DNA of 64,000 nt from Nonomuraea coxensis DSM 45129 (GCF_019397265.1 NZ_CP068985.1:4258501-4322500); one strand, 5' to 3'. Counted from the first letter of the stretch, positions 53,701 to 62,683 are shown. Notes: generated from the letters alone by a model not told the origin. Numbers and translations: made by a program.

Positions 53701-56215
53701 GGTCGGCCTTGCCGTCGGCGGGGCCGGGCAGGCTGGCCAGCGGCCGGGGCGCGGTGCGGGGGAGCTGGTTCCTCGCCAGCCCGGCGAGCTGCCGCCCGGG
53801 GCCGCACTCCACCAGCCGCCACTCGCCCTCGGCGGCGAGCGTCGCCACACAGTCGCCGAACCGGACCGTCTCGCGCAGGTGCCGCGTCCAGTAGGCGGGG
53901 TCCGTGGCCTGCTCGGCGGTGATCCACGTGCCGGTGACGTTCGACAGGAACGGCAGCGCGGGCGCGTGCCGATCCGCCGCGGCGACCGCCTCGTGGAAGT
54001 CGCCGAGAATCGGGTCCATCATCGCCGAGTGGAAGGCGTGCGAGGTGCGCAGCGCCGTGTGCTGGACGCCGGCCTCGTCGAGGCGGGCGGCGTAGGCGGC
54101 GACCAGCTCGCCGGGGCCGGCGACGACGCACGTGCCGGGGCCGTTGACGGTGGCGATCGACAGGCCGTCCGGCAGGTCGGCGCGCACCTCCTCCTGGTCG
54201 CGCCGCACCGCGAGCATCGCGCCCGCCGGCATGGTCTGCATGAGCCGGCCCCGGGCGGCGACCAGGCGCAGCGCGTCGGGCAGGGAGAAGACGCCCGCGA
54301 CGGTCGCGGCGACGTACTCGCCGATGCTGTGCCCGATCATGGCGGCCGGCTCCACGCCCCACGAGCGCCACAGGGACGCGAGCGCCCACTCCAGCGTGAA
54401 CAGCGCGGGCTGGGTGAGCGCCGTCTGCCGCAGCCGCTCGTCGGCGGCCTCCCGCTCGTCGTCGCCGGGGAACAGCAGGGTGCGCAGGTCGAGACCCAGC
54501 TCCTCGCGCAGGATCGCGGCGCACTCGTCCACCGCGGCGGCGAAGGCCGGCTCCGTGCGGTAGAGGCCCGCGCCCATGCCCGCGTACTGCGCGCCCTGGC
54601 CGGAGAACAGCCAGGCCACCTTCGGCGTGCCCGCCCGGCCCTTCACCACCCGGCGCGGGGTGGACAGCGCCGCGACCGCGTCGGCGGTGTCGGCGGCCAC
54701 CACGGCGGCCCGGTGCGCGTAGCGGCGGCGGGCCCGCAGCGTGTGGGCCACGTCGGCCAGGTCGAGCTCCCGCCCCTCCAGGTGGCCGGCCAGCCGGGCC
54801 ACGGAGGCGTCCAGCGCGGACGGGGTCCGCGCCGACAGCAGCAGCAGGTGCGCCGGGCGCGGCTGCGCGGTGGGCAGCGGCGCGGGCGGCGCCTGCTCGA
54901 CCAGCACGTGCGCGTTCGTGCCGCCGATCCCGAACGAGCTGACGCCCGCCCGGCGCGGGAAGCCGTTCGTCTCCCACTTCGTCAGCGACGACACCACGCG
55001 GAACGGGTTGGAGCCGAAGTCGATGCGCGGGTTCGGCGTCTCGAAGTTGAGGCTCGGCGGGATCAGGCCGTGCTCCAGCGCGAGCACCGTCTTGATGAAG
55101 CCCGCGATGCCCGCCGCCGGGCCGAGATGGCCGATGTTGGTCTTGACCGAGCCGAGACCGCACCAGCCCGCCTCGTCGGTGCCGGCGCCCAGCACGCTGG
55201 ACAGGGCCGCCACCTCGATCGGGTCGCCCAGCGAGGTGCCGGTGCCGTGCGCCTCCACGTAGGTGACGGTGCGCGGGTCGATCCGCGCCACGCCGAGCGC
55301 CTGCGAGACCGCCGCCGCCTGGCCCTCGGCGCTCGGCGCCGAGAAGCCCATCTTGGTGGCGCCGTCGTTGTTGATCGCGTTGCCGATCACCACGGCGCGG
55401 ATGTGGTCGCCGTCGGCGAGGGCGTCCGACAGGCGCTTCAGCACCGCCATGCCGCCGCCCCCGCCCCAGATCGTGCCCGCCGCGGCGGCGTCGAACGCCC
55501 GGCAGTGCCCGTCGGGCGCGTAGATGCCGTCCTGGTGGAACTGGTAGCCCCACTCGGCCGGCAGCTCCAGCGAGGCGCCGCCGGTCAGCGCCATGTCGCA
55601 CTCGCCGGTCCGCAGCGCCTCGCACGCCACGTGCAGGGCGACCAGCGAGGAGGAGCACGCCGTGTGCAGGGTCAGGCTGGGGCCGCGCAGGTCCAGCTTG
55701 TACGACACCATCGTGGCCAGGTAGTCCGGGTGGTTGCCGGTGTAGACGGCGAGGTTGCCGACGGAGGCGAACACCTTCTTGTTCGGCCGGATGTACATCC
55801 ACTGGTACTCGTCGGAGCCGATGGCCCCGTACACGCCGATCTCGCCCTGGTAGCGGGCCGGGTCGTAGCCCGCGTCGTCCAGCGCGCTGCTGGCCAGCTC
55901 CAGGAACATGCGCTGCTGCGGGTCGCGTAACTCCGCCTCGCGCGGCGACATCCCGAAGAAGGCCGCGTCGAGCGCGCCGTAGCCGTCCGCGATCGAGCAC
56001 GCCGGGACGAACGTCGGATCGTCCAGCAGGTAGTCGGGCACGCCGAGCGCCGCCTGCTCCTCCCGCGTGTAGAAACGCACCGACTCGACGCCGCCGACCA
56101 GGTTGCGCCAGTACGCGGGCACGTCCTCGGCGCCCGGGAGACGGCAGGCCAGGCCGACGACCGCGATCGGCTCGACCCCGGGCCCCTCGTCGTCGTGATT
56201 CAGCTCAGCGGTCAT
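50729..56215 (-). CDS. Type I PKS KS-AT-KR-DH-ACP
   Basis: Single PKS module of 1828 residues. KS (about 16-440): HTACSSSLVALH, EAHGTGTSLGD, VKTNIGHLG. AT (about 535-840): FSGQGAQYAGMG, GHSIGEYVAA and SHAFHSAMM, the HAFH form typical of malonyl-CoA. KR (about 1140-1330): ITGGLGGIG with CSSVTAV and VDYCAANAF. DH (about 1385-1650): GEHRVAGVPVMPGTG. Carrier (about 1730-1800): FFELGGNSLVAVQL, peptidyl-carrier-like, fitting transfer to an NRPS C domain. There is no ER, so the product is an alpha,beta-unsaturated extension. KR lies before DH, the reverse of the usual DH-KR order. ATG 56215 overlaps the NRPS stop at 56212 and follows A-T-C-A-T in the collinear order. Confidence 0.94.
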   Translation of the reverse strand: MTAELNHDDEGPGVEPIAVVGLACRLPGAEDVPAYWRNLVGGVESVRFYTREEQAALGVPDYLLDDPTFVPACSIADGYGALDAAFFGMSPREAELRDPQQRMFLELASSALDDAGYDPARYQGEIGVYGAIGSDEYQWMYIRPNKKVFASVGNLAVYTGNHPDYLATMVSYKLDLRGPSLTLHTACSSSLVALHVACEALRTGECDMALTGGASLELPAEWGYQFHQDGIYAPDGHCRAFDAAAAGTIWGGGGGMAVLKRLSDALADGDHIRAVVIGNAINNDGATKMGFSAPSAEGQAAAVSQALGVARIDPRTVTYVEAHGTGTSLGDPIEVAALSSVLGAGTDEAGWCGLGSVKTNIGHLGPAAGIAGFIKTVLALEHGLIPPSLNFETPNPRIDFGSNPFRVVSSLTKWETNGFPRRAGVSSFGIGGTNAHVLVEQAPPAPLPTAQPRPAHLLLLSARTPSALDASVARLAGHLEGRELDLADVAHTLRARRRYAHRAAVVAADTADAVAALSTPRRVVKGRAGTPKVAWLFSGQGAQYAGMGAGLYRTEPAFAAAVDECAAILREELGLDLRTLLFPGDDEREAADERLRQTALTQPALFTLEWALASLWRSWGVEPAAMIGHSIGEYVAATVAGVFSLPDALRLVAARGRLMQTMPAGAMLAVRRDQEEVRADLPDGLSIATVNGPGTCVVAGPGELVAAYAARLDEAGVQHTALRTSHAFHSAMMDPILGDFHEAVAAADRHAPALPFLSNVTGTWITAEQATDPAYWTRHLRETVRFGDCVATLAAEGEWRLVECGPGRQLAGLARNQLPRTAPRPLASLPGPADGKADLEVLYATAGALWTAGVPLDTDALAEPARRVPLPAYPYERAEHWVRTSFDPELVFPRPPRAGALPLEEWFSVPAWRQEPVAPAGTAALAGLRCLVFAGPAAGPLLDGLRAAGADVVRVVPGDAYAAQPGGTFTVRPAERDDYEALLAATGVPARVVHAWALDGCPAATSEQVTAAQDLGFHSLLALVQAMAGAEREAAVHVDIVTAGTQGVTGGDVSRPEHATVAGITGVVPLEARWLTARHVDLEAGPYDAGRVLAELAAEPVEPEEGVPPSPVALRAGRRWVRGFAPVPVPPQDDPLRPHGVYVITGGLGGIGLTLAEDLAQRVQARLVLLGRTGLPPREEWDALDGASERTRRAVAAVRRMERAGAEVLVLSADVTDPASLRRVRDDALARFGRIDGVVHAAGVPGGGMAEVKERRAADDVMAPKIAGTPALREVFGDLPLDFVLLCSSVTAVAGGFGQVDYCAANAFMDAYAHVWPGRVLSVNWGAWLEVGMAAEVAAPVAFRALQRGDRVTRLEHPILGHRHESAGRRPWYAATLSPETHWVLGEHRVAGVPVMPGTGYLETARAAFEAAVPSPGPGHAVELRDVAFVAPLSVAEGTSAELRVLLTPSGDGMDFEVVSSAGGEPVQHARGSAAWVAAGEPAADLAEVRARCSYGSGAADPFASASGLVTFGPRWRSLREVRLGSDEQLAHLVAVPDVAAELAALPLHPALLDEATAFVAVSGEHSYLPLGYGRITVRGPLPATLWSHARLRDTGGGEVLAADLTLYDDAGEPVVDISDFVLRRVDRQAMTTTVGEGARNAAEAVPVKEESATAGVALDLDGARRGIPPADGAEAFRRVLAAGLGSQVVVNATALPEFVAGVRELTQDTVADELDAAAATGEGGAADDDHVAPRNDLESTLAGLWGEVLGARRVSVEQDFFELGGNSLVAVQLIALIRKKIGVRLPMRSLFQVPTVAGMAALVEELRGQDAPARPATITRLPREERH

Positions 56216-59200
56216 TCGTCACTCTCCCGTCTGGCCCGGTGGGGCCGAGTTGAGGGTCGTGCCCTGCGCGCCGCGACCCGCCGCGCGGCGCGCTCCGCAC
56301 CCGGCGTACGCCGCTCGCCGTCGAGGTGCGCGGCGAGCGTCCGTACGGTCGGGAAGCGGAACAGGTCCACGATCGGCACCTCGCGCCCGAGTGCGGCGGC
56401 GAGGCGGGCCTGGACCTGAGCGGTGGCGAGCGAATGCCCGCCGATCTCGAAGAAGTTCGCGTCGGCGGCGACCCGCGGCAGGCCCAGGACCTCCCGCCAG
56501 ACGCCGGCGACCAGGCGTTCGGTCGCCGTGGCCGGCTCCCGCCCCGGCCCGGCGGGAGCGCGCGGGGGAGGGGCGGGCAGAGCGGCCCGGTCCACCTTCC
56601 CGTTCGGCGTCAGCGGCAGCGCCGGCAGCAGCACCAGCTCGGCCGGCACGGCGTAGTCGGGCAGGCGGGCCGCGAGATGCCGGCGCAGCTCCCCGGCCTG
56701 CACGGCCGCGCCCGCGGGCACCGCGTAGGCGTGCAGCACCGGCCCGCCGGGCTGCGCGACCGCCCGCGCCGCCGCCGCCAGGACGCCCGGGTGCGCGGCC
56801 AGCGCCGCCTCCACCTCGCCCAGCTCGACCCGGTGACCGCGGATCTTCACCTGCCCGTCCGCCCGCCCGGCCAGCACCACCCGGCCGTCGGGGTCGTAGC
56901 GGCCGAGGTCTCCCGTGCGGTAGCGGGCGGGCCCGCCGCCCGGCTCCCGGCTGAACCGGCTCCGGGTCAGCTCGTCGTCGCCCGCGTACGACTCCGCCAG
57001 GCGGCGGCTGCGCACCACCACCTCGCCCAGCTCGCCCACGGCCGCGGGGGCGCCGCCCGCGTCGAGCACCAGCAGCTCCGCCCCGTCCACGCCGTGACCG
57101 ACCGGAACCGGGTCGCCGGTCGCGCCCGCCTCGCCGGTGATCTCGTGGACGGCCTGCGCCTGGGGCGTCTCGGTCGTGCCGTAGGCGTTCACCAGGCGGG
57201 CCTTCGGCGCGACGGCCGCGAACCTCGCCACGTCCGCGAACGTCAGCCGGTCCCCGCCGAACACCACCAGCCGCAGGTCGGGCAGCTCCACCCCGGCCGC
57301 GGCGATCAGCGTGGCGAGCTGCGGCGTCAGGTGCGCCACCGTGACCGCCCGCTCCCGCAGCCACGCCGCCAGCCGCGCCGGGTCCCGCACCCGGTCCTGG
57401 TCCGGCACGTGCAGCGTCGCCCCCAGGGTGAGCGGCGTCCAGACGTCCCGCAGCAGCGGATCGTGCGCCAGCCCGGCCAGCAGCGCGAACCGGTCGTCCG
57501 CGGTCAACGCGAACTCGGCCGCGTACCAGTCCAGGAACCGGGCCAGCGGCCCTTCGGCCGCCACCACCGGCTTCGGCTCCCCGGTGGTGCCGGACGTGAA
57601 CGCCAAATACCCCCGCCCCTCGCCCCCCACCTCAGCATCCCGGCCCGGCTCCGCCGCCCCGGCCGTCTCGGCCCCGGTCTGCTCGCGGGGCAGGGTCAGC
57701 TCGGGCAGCCATGCCAGCTCGGCGGGGACGGGCACGCCTGGGCAGGCGATCAGCGCGCGCGCACCGGCGGCGCGGGCCTGGGCCGCGAGGCGCGCGGCCG
57801 GCAGGGCGGAGTCCAGCACGGCCCAGCGCCCACCGGCCGCCAGGACGCCCAGCATCAGCGCGGGCAACTCGCACGTCCGCGCGGCCAGAACCGCCACCAC
57901 CGCCCCCGGGCCCGCCGCTGCCGTTACGGTCTTTCCGACCGCGTCCGCGAGCCGGGCCAGCTCCGCGTAGCTGAGGGCGGCGCCCTCGCCGGCGATCGCC
58001 ACCCGGCCGTTCCCGGCCTGGCCGAGGACTCGTTCCACCACGCCGGGCCCGGTCCAGCCGGGCAGGGGGCGGGTGCCGTCGGGGAGGCGGGCGCCGTCGC
58101 GGCCGGGCAGGGGGCGGAGGGACGCCTGCCGCACCGGCCGCTCGGGAGCGGACACCAGGTCGCCGAGCAGCCGCAGGTAGCCGCCCAGCAGCTCCTCGAT
58201 CCGCTCCCGGCGGAACAGCCGCGGGTTGTACGCCGCCTGCAGCACGTACCGCCCGTCGCGTTCCCCGACGTACAGGGTCAGGTCGAACAGCGCCCCCGGC
58301 AGTCCCGGCGGCAGCGGGACGGCCGTGACGCCGGGCAGCTCCAGCCGCGGCTCGGCGAAGTCGTACATGTTGAACAGCACCTGGACCAGCGGGTTCCTGG
58401 ACAGGTCGCGGCCCGGCCCGAGCCGGTCGACCAGCCGCTCCAGGTGCACGTCGAGATGGGCGAGCGCGCCGGACAACGTCTCCTGGCAGCGCGTCACGTG
58501 CGCCGCGAAGCTCGCCTCGTCCTCGACGCGCAGCCGTACCGGAAGCACCTGCACCAGGCACCCGATCAGCGGATGGAAGGCGGGTTCGCGCCGGTCGGCG
58601 ACGGGCGCGCCGACGATCAGGTCGTGCTGCCCGGTGAGCCGCCGTAGCACCTGGCCGAACGCCGCCAGCATCACCGCGTACGGCGTGCTGCCGAGCCGCG
58701 CGGCCAGCGACCGCACGCCGTCGCTGACGGAGGCCCCGGCCTCGGCCGTCGCGCCGGCCCCCTCGAACGTCTGCACCGCCGGGCGCGGATGGTCGCGCGG
58801 CAGGTCGAGCACGGCGGGCGCGCCCTCCAGGTGCCGCCGCCACCACTCCAGGCTCGTCTCGCCGTCCCGCCCGCCGAGGTAGGCCGCGTACCCGCCGAAC
58901 GAGGCGGGCAGCGGCGCGAGCGCCGCCTCCCGGTAGGCGCTCCCGAGCTCGTCGTAGAGCACCCGCTGCGACCAGCCGTCGAACACCAGATGGTGCGCCG
59001 TGATCGCCAGCACGTGCTCGCCGGCGGCGACGCGCAGCAGCCGGGCCCGCCACAGCGGCCCCGCCGCCAGGTCGAAGGCGAGCCGGGCCTCGGCCGCCAG
59101 CCGCTCGCCCACCTCCGCCTCCGTCACGTCCTCCACCGGCAGCGGCACCGGTCCTGGCGGCGACACGGCGACGGCCGGCACGCCGCCGGACTCCGGGACG

Positions 59201-61230
59201 CGCCACCTCAGCACCTCGTGCCGCTCGGCGACCGCCGCCAGGGCGGCGCGCAGGGCGGCGACGTCCAGCGGCCCGGACAGGCGCTGCGCCATCGCGATGT
59301 TGTGCGCGGGCGTGCCGGGCGCCAGCCGCTCCACGAACCACATCCGGCGCTGCACGGCCGACAGCGCGGCCGGCGCGGCGGCGAGCGGTTCGTCCCGCGC
59401 GGGCGGGGCCGACTCAGCCAGCTGGGCGATGCCGGCGACGGTACGGCCCGCGAGCACGTCCCTGACCTCGATCTCCTTGCCGAGCGCGGCCCGCAGCAGC
59501 GCGGCCAGGCGCATGGCCACCAGCGAGTGGCCGCCGGAGGCGAAGAAGTCGTCGTCCGGCCCCGGTTCGCCCCCGGCCCCGAACGCCTCCGCCCAGGCCG
59601 CCGCGACCTCCCGCTCCGTCCCGCTCCTCCCGGCCTCCGGAGCCACGCCGCCCGCGCCGTCCCCCTGGCCCGTACCGTCCGCCCGGTCCGCGCCGCCGGC
59701 GCCGCCCGCCGGGGGCGCGGCCACGTTCCTGCGGGCGCGCAGGGCCGCGAGGTCGATCTTGCCCGCCACCGTCAGCGGCAGCGCAGCCAGCCGCACCACC
59801 CTGGTCGGCGTCATGTACGCCGGCATGCTCTCCAGGCAGTGCGCCCGCACCTCCTCGATGCCGGGCGCTTCCTCCGGCGTCAGGTACGCGGTCAGCTCCT
59901 TCAGCCCCGCGGGCCCGTCCGTCACGTCCGCGACCGCCTGCCGCACACCGGGGTGCGCCCGCAGCACCGCCTCGATCTCGCCGATCTCGACGCGCTGGCC
60001 CTGGACCTTCACCTGCCGGTCCAGCCGCCCGATGAAGCCGATCCTGCCGTCGTCCTCCAGCACGACCTGGTCGCCGGTGCGGTACATGCGCGCCCCCGGC
60101 CCGCCGTACGGGTCCGGCACGAACCGCTCGGCCGACAGCCCCGGCCGGCCGAGGTAGCCGCGGGCGAGCTGCGGGCCGCCGATGCACAGCTCGCCCGGCG
60201 TGCCCGGCGGGCAGGGCCGCAGCAGGTCGTCCAGGATGTACGCCCGGCAGCCCGGCAGCGCGTGCCCGATCGGCAGCGGCCGGTCCCAGACGCCCGCCAG
60301 CTCGGTGCCGACGACGCACACCGTGGTCTCGGTGGGGCCGTACCAGTTGTGGAAGCGCCGCCCCCCGGTCGCCCAGCGGGCCACCTGCTCGGGCCCGGCC
60401 GGCTCGCCCGCGGTGAGCAGGTCGCGCAGCCACGGCAGCCGCTCCGGCTCCAGCAGCGGGAGCAGCGCGGGCGGGATCGTGCCCCAGGTCACCTGGTGCC
60501 GTTCGAGGAAACGCTGGAGCCGGGCGGCGTCCACCCGGTCCTCCTCTGGCACGAGCATCACGGACCCGCCGCGCGCGAGCGGCGCGAAGACGTCCAGCAC
60601 CGACACGTCGAACCCGAGCGCGGCGAACCCGATGGACCGGCAGCCGGTGTCGAGCCCGAACACCTCACCCGCCATCGTCACGAACGACACCGCCGAGGCG
60701 TGGCTCACCACGACACCCTTGGGCCGTCCGGTCGAGCCGGAGGTGTAGAGCACGTAGGCCGCCGCGCCGGGCGGCGTGACCCGCGCGGGCGGCTCGGCGC
60801 CGCCGCCCGGGTGTCCGGTCTCCAGCCGCACGGGCAGCCCGGCCAGCAGGTCCGCGCCGGTCCCGTCCGCGACGACCGTGGTGATGCCGGCGTCCTCGAT
60901 GACGCCGGCGAGCCGCCGGCGCGGGTGCGCGGGGTCCAGCGGCACGTACGCGCCCCCGGACATGAGCACGCCGAGCACGCGGACCAGCAGGTCGGGCGTG
61001 CGCCGGTGGCAGATGCCGATCCGCGTCTCGGGGCCCGCGCCGAGCTCGCGCAGCCGGTGGGCCAGCGCGGCCGCCGCCGAGACCAGCTCGCGGTAGGTCA
61101 GGCTCCGCTCGCCCTGCCGTACGGCGATCGCGTCCGGAGTGCGCCCGGCCTGCGCCAGGACGAGGTCATGAAGAAGTGCCCCGTTGGTCACTCGTGTCTC
61201 CCCGCTGTCTCTCCGCCGGCTCCCCGTCAC
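56212..61230 (-). CDS. NRPS A-T-C-A-T, initiating subunit
   Basis: Subunit of 1672 residues: A1 (about 15-530), T1 (545-620, GGHSLVAMRL), C (635-1060, HHLVFDGWS), A2 (1080-1555), T2 (1575-1640, FFEIGGHSLATAQ). With no leading C domain it starts the chain. A1 code is about D-V-L-T-L-A-W-V-C-K; T278, A301, V330 and C331 are shared with the phenylalanine code of GrsA, so an aromatic or bulky hydrophobic residue is likely. A2 is divergent: FTSGTTGEPKPVV and GLAHDPLLRDVW, code about D-P-R-H-V-G-A-Q-A-K, which I cannot assign. The start at GTG 61230 overlaps the thioesterase stop, as elsewhere in the operon; GTG 61191 has a better ribosome site (GGGGAG) and may be the real start. Confidence 0.92.
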   Translation of the reverse strand: MTGSRRRDSGETRVTNGALLHDLVLAQAGRTPDAIAVRQGERSLTYRELVSAAAALAHRLRELGAGPETRIGICHRRTPDLLVRVLGVLMSGGAYVPLDPAHPRRRLAGVIEDAGITTVVADGTGADLLAGLPVRLETGHPGGGAEPPARVTPPGAAAYVLYTSGSTGRPKGVVVSHASAVSFVTMAGEVFGLDTGCRSIGFAALGFDVSVLDVFAPLARGGSVMLVPEEDRVDAARLQRFLERHQVTWGTIPPALLPLLEPERLPWLRDLLTAGEPAGPEQVARWATGGRRFHNWYGPTETTVCVVGTELAGVWDRPLPIGHALPGCRAYILDDLLRPCPPGTPGELCIGGPQLARGYLGRPGLSAERFVPDPYGGPGARMYRTGDQVVLEDDGRIGFIGRLDRQVKVQGQRVEIGEIEAVLRAHPGVRQAVADVTDGPAGLKELTAYLTPEEAPGIEEVRAHCLESMPAYMTPTRVVRLAALPLTVAGKIDLAALRARRNVAAPPAGGAGGADRADGTGQGDGAGGVAPEAGRSGTEREVAAAWAEAFGAGGEPGPDDDFFASGGHSLVAMRLAALLRAALGKEIEVRDVLAGRTVAGIAQLAESAPPARDEPLAAAPAALSAVQRRMWFVERLAPGTPAHNIAMAQRLSGPLDVAALRAALAAVAERHEVLRWRVPESGGVPAVAVSPPGPVPLPVEDVTEAEVGERLAAEARLAFDLAAGPLWRARLLRVAAGEHVLAITAHHLVFDGWSQRVLYDELGSAYREAALAPLPASFGGYAAYLGGRDGETSLEWWRRHLEGAPAVLDLPRDHPRPAVQTFEGAGATAEAGASVSDGVRSLAARLGSTPYAVMLAAFGQVLRRLTGQHDLIVGAPVADRREPAFHPLIGCLVQVLPVRLRVEDEASFAAHVTRCQETLSGALAHLDVHLERLVDRLGPGRDLSRNPLVQVLFNMYDFAEPRLELPGVTAVPLPPGLPGALFDLTLYVGERDGRYVLQAAYNPRLFRRERIEELLGGYLRLLGDLVSAPERPVRQASLRPLPGRDGARLPDGTRPLPGWTGPGVVERVLGQAGNGRVAIAGEGAALSYAELARLADAVGKTVTAAAGPGAVVAVLAARTCELPALMLGVLAAGGRWAVLDSALPAARLAAQARAAGARALIACPGVPVPAELAWLPELTLPREQTGAETAGAAEPGRDAEVGGEGRGYLAFTSGTTGEPKPVVAAEGPLARFLDWYAAEFALTADDRFALLAGLAHDPLLRDVWTPLTLGATLHVPDQDRVRDPARLAAWLRERAVTVAHLTPQLATLIAAAGVELPDLRLVVFGGDRLTFADVARFAAVAPKARLVNAYGTTETPQAQAVHEITGEAGATGDPVPVGHGVDGAELLVLDAGGAPAAVGELGEVVVRSRRLAESYAGDDELTRSRFSREPGGGPARYRTGDLGRYDPDGRVVLAGRADGQVKIRGHRVELGEVEAALAAHPGVLAAAARAVAQPGGPVLHAYAVPAGAAVQAGELRRHLAARLPDYAVPAELVLLPALPLTPNGKVDRAALPAPPPRAPAGPGREPATATERLVAGVWREVLGLPRVAADANFFEIGGHSLATAQVQARLAAALGREVPIVDLFRFPTVRTLAAHLDGERRTPGAERAARRVAARRARPSTRPHRARRESDE

Positions 61231-62417
61231 CTTGCTCGTTCCGGCGGCAGGTCGAGGCTCAGCCGCACTCCGTCGTGCGGTACGGCGAGCGCGGCCAGCG
61301 CCTCACCCCGGGAGGTGTGCAGCGCCACGTGGGTGATCCGCCACCGGGACAGCCGGTCCGGCTCCGTTCCCGACTGGATCCGCCAGGGGCCGGGATCGGC
61401 GAGGTCGGGGAAGCCCGCCGCCGCGGGATCGGCGTCGCCGCCGTCGGCGGCCATCAGCGCCCGCTTCGCGGTGACGGCGCGCAGCGCCAGCCACCCCCGG
61501 TCCTCCTCGGCGGCCTCCTCGACCTGCTCCCGCTCGTCCTCGCTCAGCTCGGCCGGCTGCTCGCCGAGGTCCCGCGCGCGCAGCACGCACACCCCGATCC
61601 CCGGCCCGTGCCCGGCGGCCACGGCGGTCAGGTCGCCGGCGTCGCTGACGCCGACCGCGCCCCGCCCCGCGTGCCGGCGCAGCTCCGTGTCGCGCCCGGC
61701 CGCGGGCCCCACCCAGAGGCGCACCTCGTCGGGCTCGTGCGGCACGTCCTCCGCCGTGAGGTCGGCGGCGATGAGCGCGGCCAGCTCGGCCGGGCGGTCC
61801 TTGACGAACAGGTGGCCGCCGCGGACCGTGCGCAGCCGGAACCCCGCGCTGGTGTGCCGGGCCCAGCCGAGCATCTCCGCCACGCCGGCCTCCCCGTCGT
61901 CGAGCCCGGCGAAGGCCACGATCGGGGTGTCGAGCGGCGGCTCGGGGACGAAGGTGTAGTTCTTGATCCAGGCGAAGTCCGAGCGCAGCACCGGCAGCAT
62001 CAGCTCCCGCAGCTCCGGCAGGTCCCTGAGCTCGGGCAGCGCCCCCGACCTGCGGATGAGCTGGTCGATGAAGGCGTCGTCCGGCAGGTCGGCGGCGGCC
62101 GCCAGCGGCACCCGGCGGTCGGGCGGATGGGCGCCGCCGACGTAGAGCCTCGACGGCCCGCGCAGGCCGCGCCTGCGCAGCTCGCGGGCCACCTCGAAGG
62201 CCAGCCGGGCGCCCATGCTGTGGCCGTACAGCACGTACGGCTCGCCGGTGGCGGGCGCCACCTCGTCGGCGATGTCGCCGATGGTGAAGGCGGGCGGCTC
62301 GCCGATGCGGTTCTCCCGGCCGGGAAGCTGGACGGGGACCACGGTGAGGTCGGTGAGCCGGCGGAGGAGCCCGGCGTAGGCGCTCGCGCCTCCTCCGGCG
62401 TAGGGCAGGCAGATCAT
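61227..62417 (-). CDS. Type II thioesterase fused to PPTase-like remnant
   Basis: Protein of 396 residues. Residues 1-225 are a type II thioesterase: ICLPYAGGGASAYAG, YGHSMGARLAF (GxSxG), VRGGHLFVKD (catalytic His). Residues about 230-396 resemble the Sfp-type phosphopantetheinyl transferase fold: DEVRLWVGPA, RGAVGVSDAGDLTAVAAGHG, then GIGVCVLRARDLGEQ where active enzymes have G-(I/V)-D-(V/I)-E, and LALRAVTAKRALM where they have W-x-x-K-E-A. All three expected metal ligands (Asp, Glu, Glu) are replaced, so it is probably catalytically dead. The ATG at 62417 begins right at the first motif and has no visible ribosome site; the frame is open upstream without another ATG. First large gene of the minus-strand NRPS operon. 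Confidence 0.88.
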   Translation of the reverse strand: MICLPYAGGGASAYAGLLRRLTDLTVVPVQLPGRENRIGEPPAFTIGDIADEVAPATGEPYVLYGHSMGARLAFEVARELRRRGLRGPSRLYVGGAHPPDRRVPLAAAADLPDDAFIDQLIRRSGALPELRDLPELRELMLPVLRSDFAWIKNYTFVPEPPLDTPIVAFAGLDDGEAGVAEMLGWARHTSAGFRLRTVRGGHLFVKDRPAELAALIAADLTAEDVPHEPDEVRLWVGPAAGRDTELRRHAGRGAVGVSDAGDLTAVAAGHGPGIGVCVLRARDLGEQPAELSEDEREQVEEAAEEDRGWLALRAVTAKRALMAADGGDADPAAAGFPDLADPGPWRIQSGTEPDRLSRWRITHVALHTSRGEALAALAVPHDGVRLSLDLPPERAR

Positions 62418-62467
62418 CGTACGTGCGGGGCACGGACCGGTGGGGTGAGGGTCCCGCGTCGCCGCGG

Positions 62468-62581
62468 CTAGCTGGCCACTGATCGCCCAGCACCCCCCTT
62501 GCCGGAGGTCGCCGTCCGCGGCCCGCGCGGGGAGGTCGGCTGGGGGTTTCGTCGCTGAATACGGAGGTCGTCAACCGCCAT
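62468..62581 (-). CDS. Possible 37-residue leader peptide
   Basis: A short ORF (MAVDDLRIQRRN start) with GAGGAG nine nt before its ATG, located about 95 nt downstream of the predicted transcription start and ending 50 nt before the thioesterase gene. It is Arg/Pro/Ser-rich and resembles no family I know. Support is the ribosome site and position only; third-position GC is less extreme than in the real genes, so it may be untranslated leader. Confidence 0.25.
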   Translation of the reverse strand: MAVDDLRIQRRNPQPTSPRGPRTATSGKGGAGRSVAS

Positions 62582-62683
62582 GTTACGGCGCTCCTCGACA
62601 ATTGCCGCGAAACAACACCGAAATGTGGAGGATGTGAAATGCCGGACAATGCGTGTGATCTCACGCCTTTGCACGACATGAAC

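Noticed and set aside
37066..61230. Epimerisation domains in the collinear NRPS line.
   Set aside because: Searched between every T and the following C; carriers are followed directly by C, TE or protein ends. The GMLYHS-type C domain at 37066-41004 hints at a D-donor, but no E domain is present.
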